DNA from: Crocinitomicaceae bacterium
GTDB taxonomy: Bacteria; Bacteroidota; Bacteroidia; Flavobacteriales_D; Crocinitomicaceae
Assembly (NCBI GenBank): GCA_030830895.1
Contig: JAURMC010000002.1
Location: forward strand, 1-64,000
Direction: 5' to 3'
Length of the DNA: 64,000 nucleotides
Shown: one piece after another, positions 55,189 to 63,719 of the stretch
Layout of the letters: each line of letters starts with the position of its first letter
Numbering within the stretch: the first letter of the stretch is position 1
Position numbers and translations under genes: made by a program
The notes under the pieces: generated by a model
Told to the model about the DNA's origin: nothing
Seen by the model: the letters and a program-made list of their open reading frames with translations, nothing else
Database searches by the model: none

Positions 55189-56418
55189 TTATGAAAGTTG
55201 AGTTAGCGCAATTTCAAATGCTGATTTTGCCAAGTGCCTCTTGTTATTATTAATTTCAAATACATTCTTCAATGCATTTGTGATGGTTCGTTCAGTATCC
55301 TTGAAAATGAGCATTTCATCGATTTCTTCAAGGTCATTGCTCATTAAATAAGCAAAAACCCTAGCCATACCACAATTAGCAATAAAATCTGGGATGAGCG
55401 CAAGGTGCTCATCTGCATATCCTGCAATAGGACCAAAGAATATTTCTGGGTCCGCAAATGGAACATTTGCTCCAGAAGAAATAACGGTAACTCCAGCATT
55501 TATTAATCGATTTAATTGATTCTGATTTAACATCCTGCTGCCTGCACATGGTACAAAAACGTCAGCATTTAGGTCCCATATTCGTTCATTAACTTCTTCA
55601 AATGAGAGTAAGTTCGAATGGTTTAAGGTATTTCCCTTTTTGTTTAAAAACAATTCACGAACCTCTTCAAAGGAATAACCATCCGGGTTAATTAATCCAC
55701 CCGCTCGATCGATAATTCCGATAATTTTAGCGCCTTTTTGGGCCAAATAAAATGCCGCTGCTGAGCCAACATTTCCCCATCCTTGGATGAGAATTTTTTT
55801 TCCTTGTAAATTGCCTCCCCAGATATTAAAATATTGATCAATTGAAACACAAACTCCATATCCCGTTATCATATCTGCGACCATATACTTTTTTGAAACA
55901 TCAGGACTATATAAAGAGGTCGATAGGGTATGTGTAACGCCTTTTTGCAATTGTCCAATTCGATGGATCTTTTGGTCGGCATTGGGTTGGAAATGTCCGT
56001 TAAATACTCCTTCTTGCGGGTGCCAAACGCCTTGTGATTCTGTAATTGGAATTACTTCATGAATTTCGTCCACATTTAAATCCCCCCCTGTGCCGTAATA
56101 TGTTTTTAACAGAGGAGCAACTGCTGCAAACCAACGTTTTAATACGCCTTCTTTCCTTGGGTCTTTTGGGTCAAAATTAATGCCTGATTTCGCTCCTCCA
56201 ATGGCCGGTCCTGCCACTGTGAATTTAACCTCCATAGTTTTAGCTAGTGATTCAACCTCTCGTTGGTCAAGTCCAACGCGCATTCGCGTTCCACCTCCTG
56301 CGGCACCGCCTCTAAGGCTATTTATAACCACCCAACCTTCTGCTTCTGTCTCTGCGTCTTTCCATTCAAATACGATTTCAGGGCGTTTATTTTCAAATTT
56401 CTTTAATAATTCTATCAT
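55189..56418 (-). CDS. Glu/Leu/Phe/Val dehydrogenase family protein
   Basis: This 409-residue oxidative deaminase has an N-terminal dimerisation/substrate domain with GGGTRMRVG and GGAKSGINFDPKDP (catalytic Lys K77), TYYGTGGDLNVDEI, then a Rossmann domain with QGWGNVGSAAAFYL. The substrate (glutamate or branched-chain) cannot be told from the sequence alone. I chose ATG 56418; the 45 residues of the longer frame have no family match, and a -7 box (56437-56444) lies within them. It probably heads the dehydrogenase-nhaD pair. Confidence 0.92.
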   Translation of the reverse strand: MIELLKKFENKRPEIVFEWKDAETEAEGWVVINSLRGGAAGGGTRMRVGLDQREVESLAKTMEVKFTVAGPAIGGAKSGINFDPKDPRKEGVLKRWFAAVAPLLKTYYGTGGDLNVDEIHEVIPITESQGVWHPQEGVFNGHFQPNADQKIHRIGQLQKGVTHTLSTSLYSPDVSKKYMVADMITGYGVCVSIDQYFNIWGGNLQGKKILIQGWGNVGSAAAFYLAQKGAKIIGIIDRAGGLINPDGYSFEEVRELFLNKKGNTLNHSNLLSFEEVNERIWDLNADVFVPCAGSRMLNQNQLNRLINAGVTVISSGANVPFADPEIFFGPIAGYADEHLALIPDFIANCGMARVFAYLMSNDLEEIDEMLIFKDTERTITNALKNVFEINNNKRHLAKSAFEIALTQLS

Positions 56419-56436
56419 TTGTGTTGTTGCAAAGGA

Positions 56437-56444
56437 CAAAAATA
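56437..56444 (-). promoter_or_regulatory. Candidate -7 box of the dehydrogenase-nhaD unit
   Basis: TATTTTTG on the minus strand, 18 bases before ATG 56418. No TTTG at -33. It supports the shorter start of the dehydrogenase. Confidence 0.5.
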
Positions 56445-56512
56445 AGGTGTAAAAGTGCGTAAACTGCCCGAGGTATGTTAATTTTCTCCAAGTTTCAATG
56501 TGAATAAACAAC

Positions 56513-57601
56513 CTATCGGGGATAGTGCAACGCACCGCCACATACATTTTCACTCGCGCCAGTAACAGAGGCTAGGGAATTAAACTGTTGGTTTAAAAAA
56601 CGAACACCTAGGAAAGCAAAGATTATAGCCTCCTTAAATTGTACGATATCAAGGCTTGGAATAATGACTTCTCCTGAATATGTCGCCTTGAGTTGGTTAA
56701 TTAAGGTTGTGTTAAATGCGCCGCCTCCTGTAACGTAGGCGCGCTTCAAATTATTTTTTTCTAATATGGCCGCAAGTTGAAAAGCAATATGTTTATTGAT
56801 TGTGGAAATCGCTTCTCCTGGTGTAATATCGGAAGGGATGCAAGGGTAAAAAGTTGTATTTAACCATTCTGTACCTAAGGATTTTGGGCCAACAATTCTA
56901 TAAAATGGTAAATCATTAAGCGTATTGAATAGATATTGGTCAGTATTGTGATTCGCTGCAATTTCTCCTCCTGAATCATATTCCATTCCGAGTTTCCTTG
57001 CATAGTAATTCATGGGTAGGTTACCAGGACAAACATCAAAAGCGATGACTCTATCACCACTGATAAAACTTATATTTGAAAAGCCTCCAATGTTAATAAA
57101 TGCATCAGCGTGCATCCCAAACAACAGCTGTTCGCCAACGGGTACTAAGGGCGCACCTTGACCACCAGCAGCCACATCCAAGGATCTAAAATTGTTTATT
57201 ACAGGTATTCCACTATGGTAAGCAAGGGTAGAGCCACATCCTAATTGAACAGTAAAACCTTCGTCTGGTTGGTGGAAAACTGTTTGACCATGGGAGGCAA
57301 TAGCATCCACTGAATTTGGAGCAATGGCGAATTTTGAAAGAAAGTCGTTAACCGATTGAGCGTAAAACAGACTCAATCGTTGGTTCAACTGATACACCGC
57401 TCGAGCGGTCAGTTCTTCGATGTTCCCAAGTTCGTGCAAGATTTCTTTTGGGATGGGTACGGTTTCGGCGTACTCTAGAATAAATGAATCGTTTTTGGGT
57501 TGGTTGGGAAAAACCACGCAAGCAATGTCCAGGCCGTCGAGCGAGGTGCCGGACATGAGACCAATTATTCTTTTTTCCTCGCTTGAATGTAATTTAATCA
57601 A
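56513..57601 (-). CDS. anmK: Anhydro-N-acetylmuramic acid kinase
   Basis: This enzyme hydrolyses and phosphorylates 1,6-anhydro-MurNAc to MurNAc-6-P in peptidoglycan recycling. GLMSGTSLDGLDIACV is the family N-terminus, ASHGQTVFHQP and NIGGFSNISFI the ATP region, and VTGGGAFNTTLI the C-domain glycine loop. No ATG lies before the MSGTS motif. I propose TTG 57601 (362 residues); a TTG at 57637 would add 12 residues. The MurNAc-6-P etherase partner is not in the window. The downstream gene, the dehydrogenase, starts 95 bases after the stop. Confidence 0.9.
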   Translation of the reverse strand: MIKLHSSEEKRIIGLMSGTSLDGLDIACVVFPNQPKNDSFILEYAETVPIPKEILHELGNIEELTARAVYQLNQRLSLFYAQSVNDFLSKFAIAPNSVDAIASHGQTVFHQPDEGFTVQLGCGSTLAYHSGIPVINNFRSLDVAAGGQGAPLVPVGEQLLFGMHADAFINIGGFSNISFISGDRVIAFDVCPGNLPMNYYARKLGMEYDSGGEIAANHNTDQYLFNTLNDLPFYRIVGPKSLGTEWLNTTFYPCIPSDITPGEAISTINKHIAFQLAAILEKNNLKRAYVTGGGAFNTTLINQLKATYSGEVIIPSLDIVQFKEAIIFAFLGVRFLNQQFNSLASVTGASENVCGGALHYPR

Positions 57602-57613
57602 TGGAAAATACCT

Positions 57614-57621
57614 TACTTTTG
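57614..57621 (+). promoter_or_regulatory. Candidate -7 box of the acyl-CoA dehydrogenase gene
   Basis: TACTTTTG ends 27 bases before the ATG at 57649. No TTTG at -33; only a TTG further off (57583). It lies close to the anmK start on the other strand. Confidence 0.55.
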
Positions 57622-57648
57622 TAAAATTAACAATCAAATTAACATTCC

Positions 57649-58791
57649 ATGCATTTTGAATTGACCGAAGAGCAATTAGCTGTTAAGGAGGCTGCAAGAG
57701 ATTTTGCCCAAAACGTATTAAAACCAGGAGTCATTGAACGCGACAATGCGCAACGATTTCCTGCTGAGGAAGTTAAGCAATTGGGGGAGTTAGGGTTTAT
57801 GGGAATGATGGTGGATCCAAAATACGGAGGTTCTGGAATGGATACCTTATCCTATGTGTTAGCGATGGAAGAAATTTCAAAGGTTGATGCTTCTACCTCG
57901 GTGTGTATGTCGGTAAATAATTCCCTCGTATGTTGGGGTCTTGAGAAATATGGAACGGAGGAACAAAAGCAAAAATATTTAAAACCGTTGGCTACAGGTG
58001 AAAAAATTGGAGCGTTTTGTTTGTCGGAGCCTGAAGCTGGATCAGATGCTACATCACAGCGCACTACGGCTATTGATAAAGGAGACTATTATTTATTGAA
58101 CGGAACTAAAAATTGGATCACCAATGGTTCTTCTGCATCTATTTATTTAGTAATCGCACAAACCAACGTTGAGTTGGGACACAAAGGCATCAACGCTTTC
58201 ATCATCGAACGCGGCATGGAAGGATTTGTGGTGGGTGCCAAAGAAGATAAAATGGGAATCCGTGGAAGCGATACCCATACCTTGTTGTTTAACGACGTAA
58301 AGGTTCCTAAAGAAAATCGCATCGGCGAAGACGGCTTCGGATTTAAGTTTGCCATGAAGGTATTGAGTGGTGGTCGGATTGGTATAGCCGCACAAGCCCT
58401 TGGTATCGCTGCAGGCGGACTCGAATTGTCTGTTGCATATTCTAAAGAGCGTCAAGCCTTCGGAAAAGAAATTTACAAGCATCAAGCCATTGCGTTCAAG
58501 ATTGCCGACATGGCAACAGAAATTGAAGCTGCACGAATGTTGGTGTATAAATCTGCGGTAGATAAAGACCAAGGAAGAAATTACGACCAATCGAGTGCTA
58601 TGGCTAAATTGTACGCATCGAAAGTGGCTATGGAGCAAACGGTTGAGGCGGTACAAATACACGGTGGCTACGGATTCGTGAAAGAATACCACGTAGAGCG
58701 TTTAATGCGCGATGCAAAAATCACCCAAATTTACGAAGGAACCTCCGAGGTACAGAAAATTGTGATCTCGCGAGGGGTATTGAATGCTTGA
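57649..58791 (+). CDS. Acyl-CoA dehydrogenase
   Basis: This 380-residue FAD-dependent flavoprotein catalyses the first step of acyl-CoA beta-oxidation or branched-chain catabolism. FELTEEQLAVKEAARDFA at the start, GAFCLSEPEAGSDA and NGTKNWITNGSSA in the middle, and RQAFGKEIYKHQAIAFKIADMA are typical. The catalytic Glu is in YEGTSEVQKIV (about residue 366). The sequence looks like a short-chain (butyryl-CoA type) member, but substrate length cannot be set by eye. Confidence 0.95.
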   Translation: MHFELTEEQLAVKEAARDFAQNVLKPGVIERDNAQRFPAEEVKQLGELGFMGMMVDPKYGGSGMDTLSYVLAMEEISKVDASTSVCMSVNNSLVCWGLEKYGTEEQKQKYLKPLATGEKIGAFCLSEPEAGSDATSQRTTAIDKGDYYLLNGTKNWITNGSSASIYLVIAQTNVELGHKGINAFIIERGMEGFVVGAKEDKMGIRGSDTHTLLFNDVKVPKENRIGEDGFGFKFAMKVLSGGRIGIAAQALGIAAGGLELSVAYSKERQAFGKEIYKHQAIAFKIADMATEIEAARMLVYKSAVDKDQGRNYDQSSAMAKLYASKVAMEQTVEAVQIHGGYGFVKEYHVERLMRDAKITQIYEGTSEVQKIVISRGVLNA

Positions 58792-59110
58792 TGATCGTTC
58801 TAGGTGCTTTCCCTGAGTGTCCGAAGGACGTATCGAAGGGCGCACCTAGGAAACATGAAACCTTGTTAAAGATTTCCAATCAATGATTGAAACCTTGCTT
58901 TTAAGACCTCTAATGGCTTGAAACGAGCACATCACTTCGCGAAGCAATTCTATGATGGAATCTGCATTAAGTTTCGTAAAGGCAAACCATTTTTTTCCGA
59001 GGTCTTTAAGCGAAGCCCCATGGACGAAATCAGAAGGGAGTTGCATGAGAAAAATGAAGAGTGGTATAGATTATTGAATCATCATAGAGATAAATCTAAT
59101 AGTTAATCCC
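58792..59110. other. 319-base gap: nested hairpin and an unrecognised short open frame
   Basis: Between the acyl-CoA dehydrogenase and the peroxiredoxin. The left third holds a nested inverted repeat (58800-58849). The remainder has an open frame on the plus strand from 58891 to 59106, with only a TTG start (58918, 62 codons) and no recognisable product, and an overlapping minus-strand frame. I cannot support either as a gene. It may be the remains of an insertion or a decayed gene. Confidence 0.45.
58800..58849. repeat. Nested inverted repeat, REP-like
   Basis: An eight-base outer stem CTAGGTGC/GCACCTAG (58800-58807 with 58842-58849) encloses CCCT/AGGG (58811-58814 with 58837-58840) and GTCC/GGAC (58819-58822 with 58826-58829). 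The inner CCCTGAG...CGAAGGG wording resembles the dispersed REP-type palindromes common in bacterial genomes. It lies 9 bases after a stop codon and is not followed by a T run, so it is not a typical terminator. Confidence 0.6.
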
Positions 59111-59563
59111 CTACAACCCCCTCACCACCTTCAAGGCTTCGTCGATGTGCTGTGTAGCGTTGAGTTGCGAATTAAATATCCCGCGGACTATTCCGGTTTT
59201 ATCGATGATATAGGTGACGCGACCAGGTAGCAAGCCAAATAAAGATTTCGAAACACCAAATAAGCTTCGAACTTCTTTTTTCTCGTCGGCTAAGAGAGGA
59301 AAAGGCAACTTATACTTAATCGCGAATTTCTTATGAGCTTTTGGTGCATCCGAGGAGATACCAATTACTTCACATCCCAAGTCTTGAAATACTGTGTATT
59401 GGTCTCTGAAGCTACAGGCTTCCTTAGTGCATCCTGGTGTGTCGTCTTTGGGGTAGAAATACAAAACCACAGATTTTTGTCCAATAAACTCCATGATGTT
59501 TACAAGGGAACCGTCTTGGTTTTGTAAGGTGAATGCAGGGATTTTATCGCCAATGTTAATCAT
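59111..59563 (-). CDS. bcp: Thioredoxin-dependent thiol peroxidase (Bcp/PrxQ family)
   Basis: This 150-residue peroxiredoxin reduces hydroperoxides. The peroxidatic Cys is C45 in DDTPGCTKEACSFRD, with the resolving C50 five residues on, as in the alpha-helical type PrxQ. The start overlaps the photolyase stop (ATGA), so oxidative-damage and light-damage enzymes share an operon. Confidence 0.95.
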   Translation of the reverse strand: MINIGDKIPAFTLQNQDGSLVNIMEFIGQKSVVLYFYPKDDTPGCTKEACSFRDQYTVFQDLGCEVIGISSDAPKAHKKFAIKYKLPFPLLADEKKEVRSLFGVSKSLFGLLPGRVTYIIDKTGIVRGIFNSQLNATQHIDEALKVVRGL

Positions 59564-60864
59564 ATGTTTTTATTTAGTGCGGTCTTAAATCTGTCAAGTA
59601 CGCGGTTGCGTGCAACCGTATGTTCTATAATAGGTTCAGGGTATGCGGAGGTGCCGTATTCGGGAACCCAACGTTTTACGTATTCAAATTTCGGATCGAA
59701 TTTTTCTTGTTGCGCGGTAGGATTAAACACCCGGAAATATGGAGCCGCATCGCATCCTCCTCCCGCTGCCCACTGCCATCCGCCAATGTTGCTCGCCAAT
59801 TCAAAATCTAAGAGTTTTTTGGCAAAATATGCTTCTCCTAAGCGCCAATCAATGAGTAAATGCTTGGTTAAAAAACTGGCGGTTACCATGCGTACGCGGT
59901 TATGCATGAACCCTGTAGCGTTCAGTTCCCGCATGCCGGCGTCTACCAGCGGATATCCTGTCGTGCCCTCACACCAGCGCTTGAAATGTTCGGGGTTGTC
60001 TTCCCATTCCACCGCGTCATACGCCGGACGAAAAGAACCCGTAACCGTGTAGGGGAAATGGTAGATGATCATTTGATAGAATTCACGCCAAATTAGTTCG
60101 TTTAAGTAGGTTTCATTTAATGGTAAGGCTTTTAATGCAAGCTTTCGAATGCTAATCGTACCAAAACGCAAGTGTATGCCAAGCCTTGAAGTGCCTGGTT
60201 TCGCAGGAAAATTGCGTTGATCACTGTATTTTGAAATGAGCAAATCTTCTACCTCAGTGGCAGGAAAATTGAGCCCAGAGGGTTCAAATCCTAAGTCGGC
60301 TAAACCGGGGATTTTTGGCGTCTTTTCAATGCCTTGAATGCGGCTTAATGCTCCTTTTGAATCGTGTAGGGTAATGGGTTCTTGGCTGAGTCGTTCTTTC
60401 CATTTTCGGGAATAGGGGGTGAAGACGGTGTAGGGAGTTCCATCGCCTTTCATCACCTCATTTTTCTCGAAAATCACATGGTCTTTTGCTCCGATAAAGG
60501 ATATACCCATGGACTGTAAGATATCATATATTGTCTTGTCGCGCTGAAGAGCATAGGGTTCGTAGTCCCTATTGGTATATACATGGTCAACTTTCAATTC
60601 CTTGGCTAGGGATGGAATAATTTCTACCGGATTACCGATTTCTACCCTAAGTTGGAGGTTTTGGGCAGCATATTCCTTGGACAACCGAACTATTTCTCGA
60701 TGGATGAATTCTACACGAGCATCATTTCGTTCTAATTCATTTAAAATTTCAGTATCAAAAATGAAAATTGGCTGAATATTGGTTGCGGCTTTACTTGCCT
60801 TATATAATCCAACATTGTCTTCAATACGTAAATCCCTTCGGTGCCAAAATATTGCCTTTCTCAT
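59560..60864 (-). CDS. phrB: Deoxyribodipyrimidine photolyase / cryptochrome family protein
   Basis: This 434-residue FAD enzyme consists of an N-terminal antenna domain (RKAIFWHRRDLRIEDN at the start) and a C-terminal helical FAD domain. GTSRLGIHLRFGTIS, NELIWREFYQMI, GYPLVDAGMREL, NRVRMVTASFLTKHLLIDWR and SNIGGWQWAAGGGCDAAPYFR are class I CPD photolyase signatures. CPD repair is the simplest call; a cryptochrome-DASH role is less likely given the length and motifs. It pairs with bcp. The carotenoid operon nearby would fit a light-exposed lifestyle. Confidence 0.94.
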   Translation of the reverse strand: MRKAIFWHRRDLRIEDNVGLYKASKAATNIQPIFIFDTEILNELERNDARVEFIHREIVRLSKEYAAQNLQLRVEIGNPVEIIPSLAKELKVDHVYTNRDYEPYALQRDKTIYDILQSMGISFIGAKDHVIFEKNEVMKGDGTPYTVFTPYSRKWKERLSQEPITLHDSKGALSRIQGIEKTPKIPGLADLGFEPSGLNFPATEVEDLLISKYSDQRNFPAKPGTSRLGIHLRFGTISIRKLALKALPLNETYLNELIWREFYQMIIYHFPYTVTGSFRPAYDAVEWEDNPEHFKRWCEGTTGYPLVDAGMRELNATGFMHNRVRMVTASFLTKHLLIDWRLGEAYFAKKLLDFELASNIGGWQWAAGGGCDAAPYFRVFNPTAQQEKFDPKFEYVKRWVPEYGTSAYPEPIIEHTVARNRVLDRFKTALNKNI

Positions 60865-60949
60865 GGAATTTAAAACAAGAAACTAAAGATTATGTTTTTA
60901 GGTTTGAATCGTTTCATATTCCGAGGGTATGTGTACGTTAAGATTTCCT

Positions 60950-60957
60950 TATCTTTG
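60950..60957 (+). promoter_or_regulatory. Candidate -7 box of the CLC gene
   Basis: TATCTTTG ends four bases before ATG 60962. No TTTG at -33. The distance equals that of the mtnB and miaB promoters. Confidence 0.55.
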
Positions 60958-60961
60958 CCAA

Positions 60962-62746
60962 ATGAATTCACGTGTAAAGTGGTATGTTGCCTTTCAGCGT
61001 GCATTATTTCGGTTAAAAGCTAAGTTAACGCCAAAGCAATTTATCTTAATAGCTGCGGTATTAGTTGGCTTATCTGCAGGGGTGGTTTCCGTCTTACTAA
61101 AAGTGATGGCGCATGAGATCTATCATTTCGCCTTAATAAGAACGGATGGTTCCAGTTGGTTTTATGCACTTCTTCCGTTTTTTGGAATTTTGTTTTCTGC
61201 GTTACTTATTCGTTATCTCTTTAAAGGGAACTTTAAAAAAGGATTAGTCCAACTGCATGAGAATATTGCCCGTAAGTCAGGAATCATGGGCAAACGCAGT
61301 ATGTTCGACCAGGTGCTTACCAGTTCAATTACGGTTGGGTTAGGAGGATCAACAGGGTTAGAAGCTCCTTTGGTACTTACTGGAGCTTCTTTTGGTTCGA
61401 ATTTCGCTCAGACTTATCGTCTCAGTGTAAAAGATCGGTTTTTATTAATTGCTTGCGGAATTGCAGCGGGTATTGCATCGGCATTTAATGCACCCATAGC
61501 GGGAGTCCTTTTCGCATCGGAGGTTTTACTTATCGATTTTTCAATTAATGCGTTGATTCCTGTTATAATATCTGCGGCTTCAGGGGCATTAGTTTCAAAA
61601 GTATTATTAAATCAAGGAGTGATTCTTAATTTTAAAGAGGTTAGCGATTTTAATTATTGGAATGTCCCATTTTATGTATTGCTTGCGTTATTAACAGGAT
61701 TGTTTGCGGTGTACCATGTGCGTGTATTCCCCAGGGTCGAGCGTTTTTTTTCTCATCGTATTAGTTCCTTTTGGTTACGAACAATTGTTGCAGGATTATT
61801 AGTTTCATTAATGATTTTTACACTTCCCCCGCTGTTCGGAGAAGGGTATCAGTTCATTGTTGAATTGGCTTCGGGACATGAGGAGTTGCTTTTTAAGAAT
61901 TCATGGATTCATTCCTGGTTAGAAAATCATTGGGTGTTTTTAATCGCAATATTAGGACTGATTTTTATGAAATCCATAGCGACGGCGATTACATTAGGTG
62001 GAGGGGGTAATGGTGGAAATTTTGCGCCCTCATTATTTATCGGGGCATACCTCGGTTATTTGGTATCTAATTTTATTAATTCCATAAGTAAATTAGAATT
62101 ACCAGTAGCTAATTTTACAATGGTTGGGATGTCAGGCTTATTAGCAGGGATCTATCACGCGCCGCTCACTGCAATTTTCCTTATCGCGGAATTAACTAGC
62201 GGATATTCTTTGATTATTCCGTTAATGATCGTTTCGTCAATAAGTTTTGTGATATCTAAGTACTTTGAACCTTATGGAATGGATTTAAAGTCCCTAGTAA
62301 ATAAGAAAACTGCAAATGCCAGTGACCGTGATTTTACTTTGTTAATACAATTGGAACTTAGCGATGTCGCTGACAAAACATTTACCTTGATTCCACATTC
62401 AATGAAAATTTCTGAGTTTATTCCTATTGTAGCAGAATCAACGGATCTCTTTTATCCAATAATCGATGAAGAAGGTGCTTTTGAAGGGTTTGTGGTAGTT
62501 GACGAAATCCGACATTTATTGATGAATCAGGATTTTGATCATACATTAGAGGTTTCTAGCATCATGTCAATGCCGAGTATAAAACTTAATACATCTCATA
62601 CCTTCATTGATGTTATGCATTTGTTTGATAAGTCTGACTTGAATTTTCTACCAATTATCGATAAAGACGTATTTCTTGGTTATGTAAGTCGAATAAAGGT
62701 ATATAATGCCTATCGTGAGAAAATTAAGGAGCAGAATCTAGACTAA
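60962..62746 (+). CDS. CLC-type chloride channel/transporter with CBS domains
   Basis: This 594-residue membrane protein of the CLC family has about ten membrane segments (20-440), with the selectivity signatures GGSTGLEAPLVLTG (about 128-141), AAGIASAFNAPIAGVLFASE and GGGGNGGNFAPSLFIGAYLG, and C-terminal CBS domains (about 470-585). The first filter motif is GSTGLEAP where many CLCs have GSGxGPE. Anion/proton exchange or channel activity cannot be told apart by eye. I chose ATG 60962; an 11-residue upstream extension would run over the -7 box. Confidence 0.93.
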   Translation: MNSRVKWYVAFQRALFRLKAKLTPKQFILIAAVLVGLSAGVVSVLLKVMAHEIYHFALIRTDGSSWFYALLPFFGILFSALLIRYLFKGNFKKGLVQLHENIARKSGIMGKRSMFDQVLTSSITVGLGGSTGLEAPLVLTGASFGSNFAQTYRLSVKDRFLLIACGIAAGIASAFNAPIAGVLFASEVLLIDFSINALIPVIISAASGALVSKVLLNQGVILNFKEVSDFNYWNVPFYVLLALLTGLFAVYHVRVFPRVERFFSHRISSFWLRTIVAGLLVSLMIFTLPPLFGEGYQFIVELASGHEELLFKNSWIHSWLENHWVFLIAILGLIFMKSIATAITLGGGGNGGNFAPSLFIGAYLGYLVSNFINSISKLELPVANFTMVGMSGLLAGIYHAPLTAIFLIAELTSGYSLIIPLMIVSSISFVISKYFEPYGMDLKSLVNKKTANASDRDFTLLIQLELSDVADKTFTLIPHSMKISEFIPIVAESTDLFYPIIDEEGAFEGFVVVDEIRHLLMNQDFDHTLEVSSIMSMPSIKLNTSHTFIDVMHLFDKSDLNFLPIIDKDVFLGYVSRIKVYNAYREKIKEQNLD

Positions 62747-62790
62747 AATTGCGGGCACATTATTTCGATTTTTGTATTAACACAAAAGAG

Positions 62791-63195
62791 CTATTTCCCG
62801 TCGTATTCCACCCAGTTTTTTTCTGTTTCAAAAAGCCTTATAGAAAGGGTTCCGTATGATTCCAAATGGGGTAATAATCGATTATAGCATATTAATGCTA
62901 TATTTTCAACCGTTGGGTTTAATTCGAAAAATTCAGGACAGTCAAGGTTTAAATTCTTATGGTCATAACGGTCTGCAACTTCTCTTGCAATAATTTCTTT
63001 TAAAATTTTCACATCAATTATATATCCAGTTTCTGGATCAATTTCTCCGTCGATTCCTACCTCTAAAACATAATTATGGCCATGGTAATTAACGTTATTA
63101 CATAAACCGAAAACTTCATTGTTCTTTTCATCACTCCAATCTTTTCGGTAAAGTCGATGTGCGGCGTTAAACGTAGCTCTTCGTACAATTTTCAT
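62791..63195 (-). CDS. 6-pyruvoyl-tetrahydropterin synthase family protein with CX5HGH motif
   Basis: This 134-residue T-fold enzyme has zinc ligands H13 (NAAHRL), H38 and H40 (YHGHNY), a catalytic Cys C32, the Asp-His pair of YDHKNLN and Glu E123 (FETEKN). The Cys-to-His spacing is C32-x5-H38GH40. That is the PTPS-II (biopterin-type) signature; QueD enzymes have CxxxHGH. It is therefore more likely to make 6-pyruvoyl-tetrahydropterin than 6-carboxy-tetrahydropterin, though annotators often name it QueD. It overlaps idi by four bases. Confidence 0.9.
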   Translation of the reverse strand: MKIVRRATFNAAHRLYRKDWSDEKNNEVFGLCNNVNYHGHNYVLEVGIDGEIDPETGYIIDVKILKEIIAREVADRYDHKNLNLDCPEFFELNPTVENIALICYNRLLPHLESYGTLSIRLFETEKNWVEYDGK

Positions 63196-63719
63196 AAAGC
63201 GAGAAGGTCAATAAATGCAGTCTTATATTCTTTAATAATTTTTTTAAACCATGCGGTATATTCGGCTTCATGGTGTTCTATATCCTCTTCAATTTCATGC
63301 ATATACACCCACTTATAATCACAGACTTCGTCAGGATTTGCGGAAGGCTCGTCATTAGTAAAACCTATTAGCACATGATCAAGTTCATGTTCAACTAAGT
63401 TGTTTTCTAATTCAGCACGATATATAAAACTAAAAAGAGGAGCTAGAGGTGTTTTTATTCCCATTTCCTCGACTAATCTTCTGTTAGCCGCCTCTACAAT
63501 GGATTCACCCGGCAGGGGATGGCTACAACATGTGTTGGTCCATAACCCCTCAGAATGATATTTACCAAATGCTCTACGATGTATTAGCAGCTGACCTTTT
63601 GAATTGAAAATCAACACCGAGAAAGCTCTATGTAACATACCTTGTACATGAGCTTCCATTTTTTCCATGGTGCCTATTTCTTGGTCATGTTTATTCACTA
63701 AAATTACTTCTTGAATCAT
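63192..63719 (-). CDS. idi: Isopentenyl-diphosphate delta-isomerase, type I
   Basis: This 175-residue Nudix-like enzyme interconverts IPP and DMAPP. HRAFSVLIFN, WTNTCCSHP (catalytic C65), GESIVEAANRRLVEEMG (Nudix box, 71-87) and HELDHVL (E112) are the type I features. It overlaps crtB upstream and PTPS downstream by four bases each, so all three are translated as a unit. Together with crtB it supplies carotenoid precursors. Confidence 0.95.
   Translation of the reverse strand: MIQEVILVNKHDQEIGTMEKMEAHVQGMLHRAFSVLIFNSKGQLLIHRRAFGKYHSEGLWTNTCCSHPLPGESIVEAANRRLVEEMGIKTPLAPLFSFIYRAELENNLVEHELDHVLIGFTNDEPSANPDEVCDYKWVYMHEIEEDIEHHEAEYTAWFKKIIKEYKTAFIDLLAL

Noticed and set aside
56419-56553. 45-residue N-terminal extension of the Glu/Leu dehydrogenase
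   Set aside because: No family similarity, and it contains the TATTTTTG box.
58147-58692. Open frame of 181 codons on the minus strand inside the acyl-CoA dehydrogenase gene
   Set aside because: It is the antisense shadow of a well-conserved gene; no domain, no start context and no plausible promoter.
59564-60052. Open frame of 162 codons opposite the photolyase
   Set aside because: Antisense shadow; Pro/Ser-rich composition arises from the complement of the Gly/Trp-rich FAD domain.
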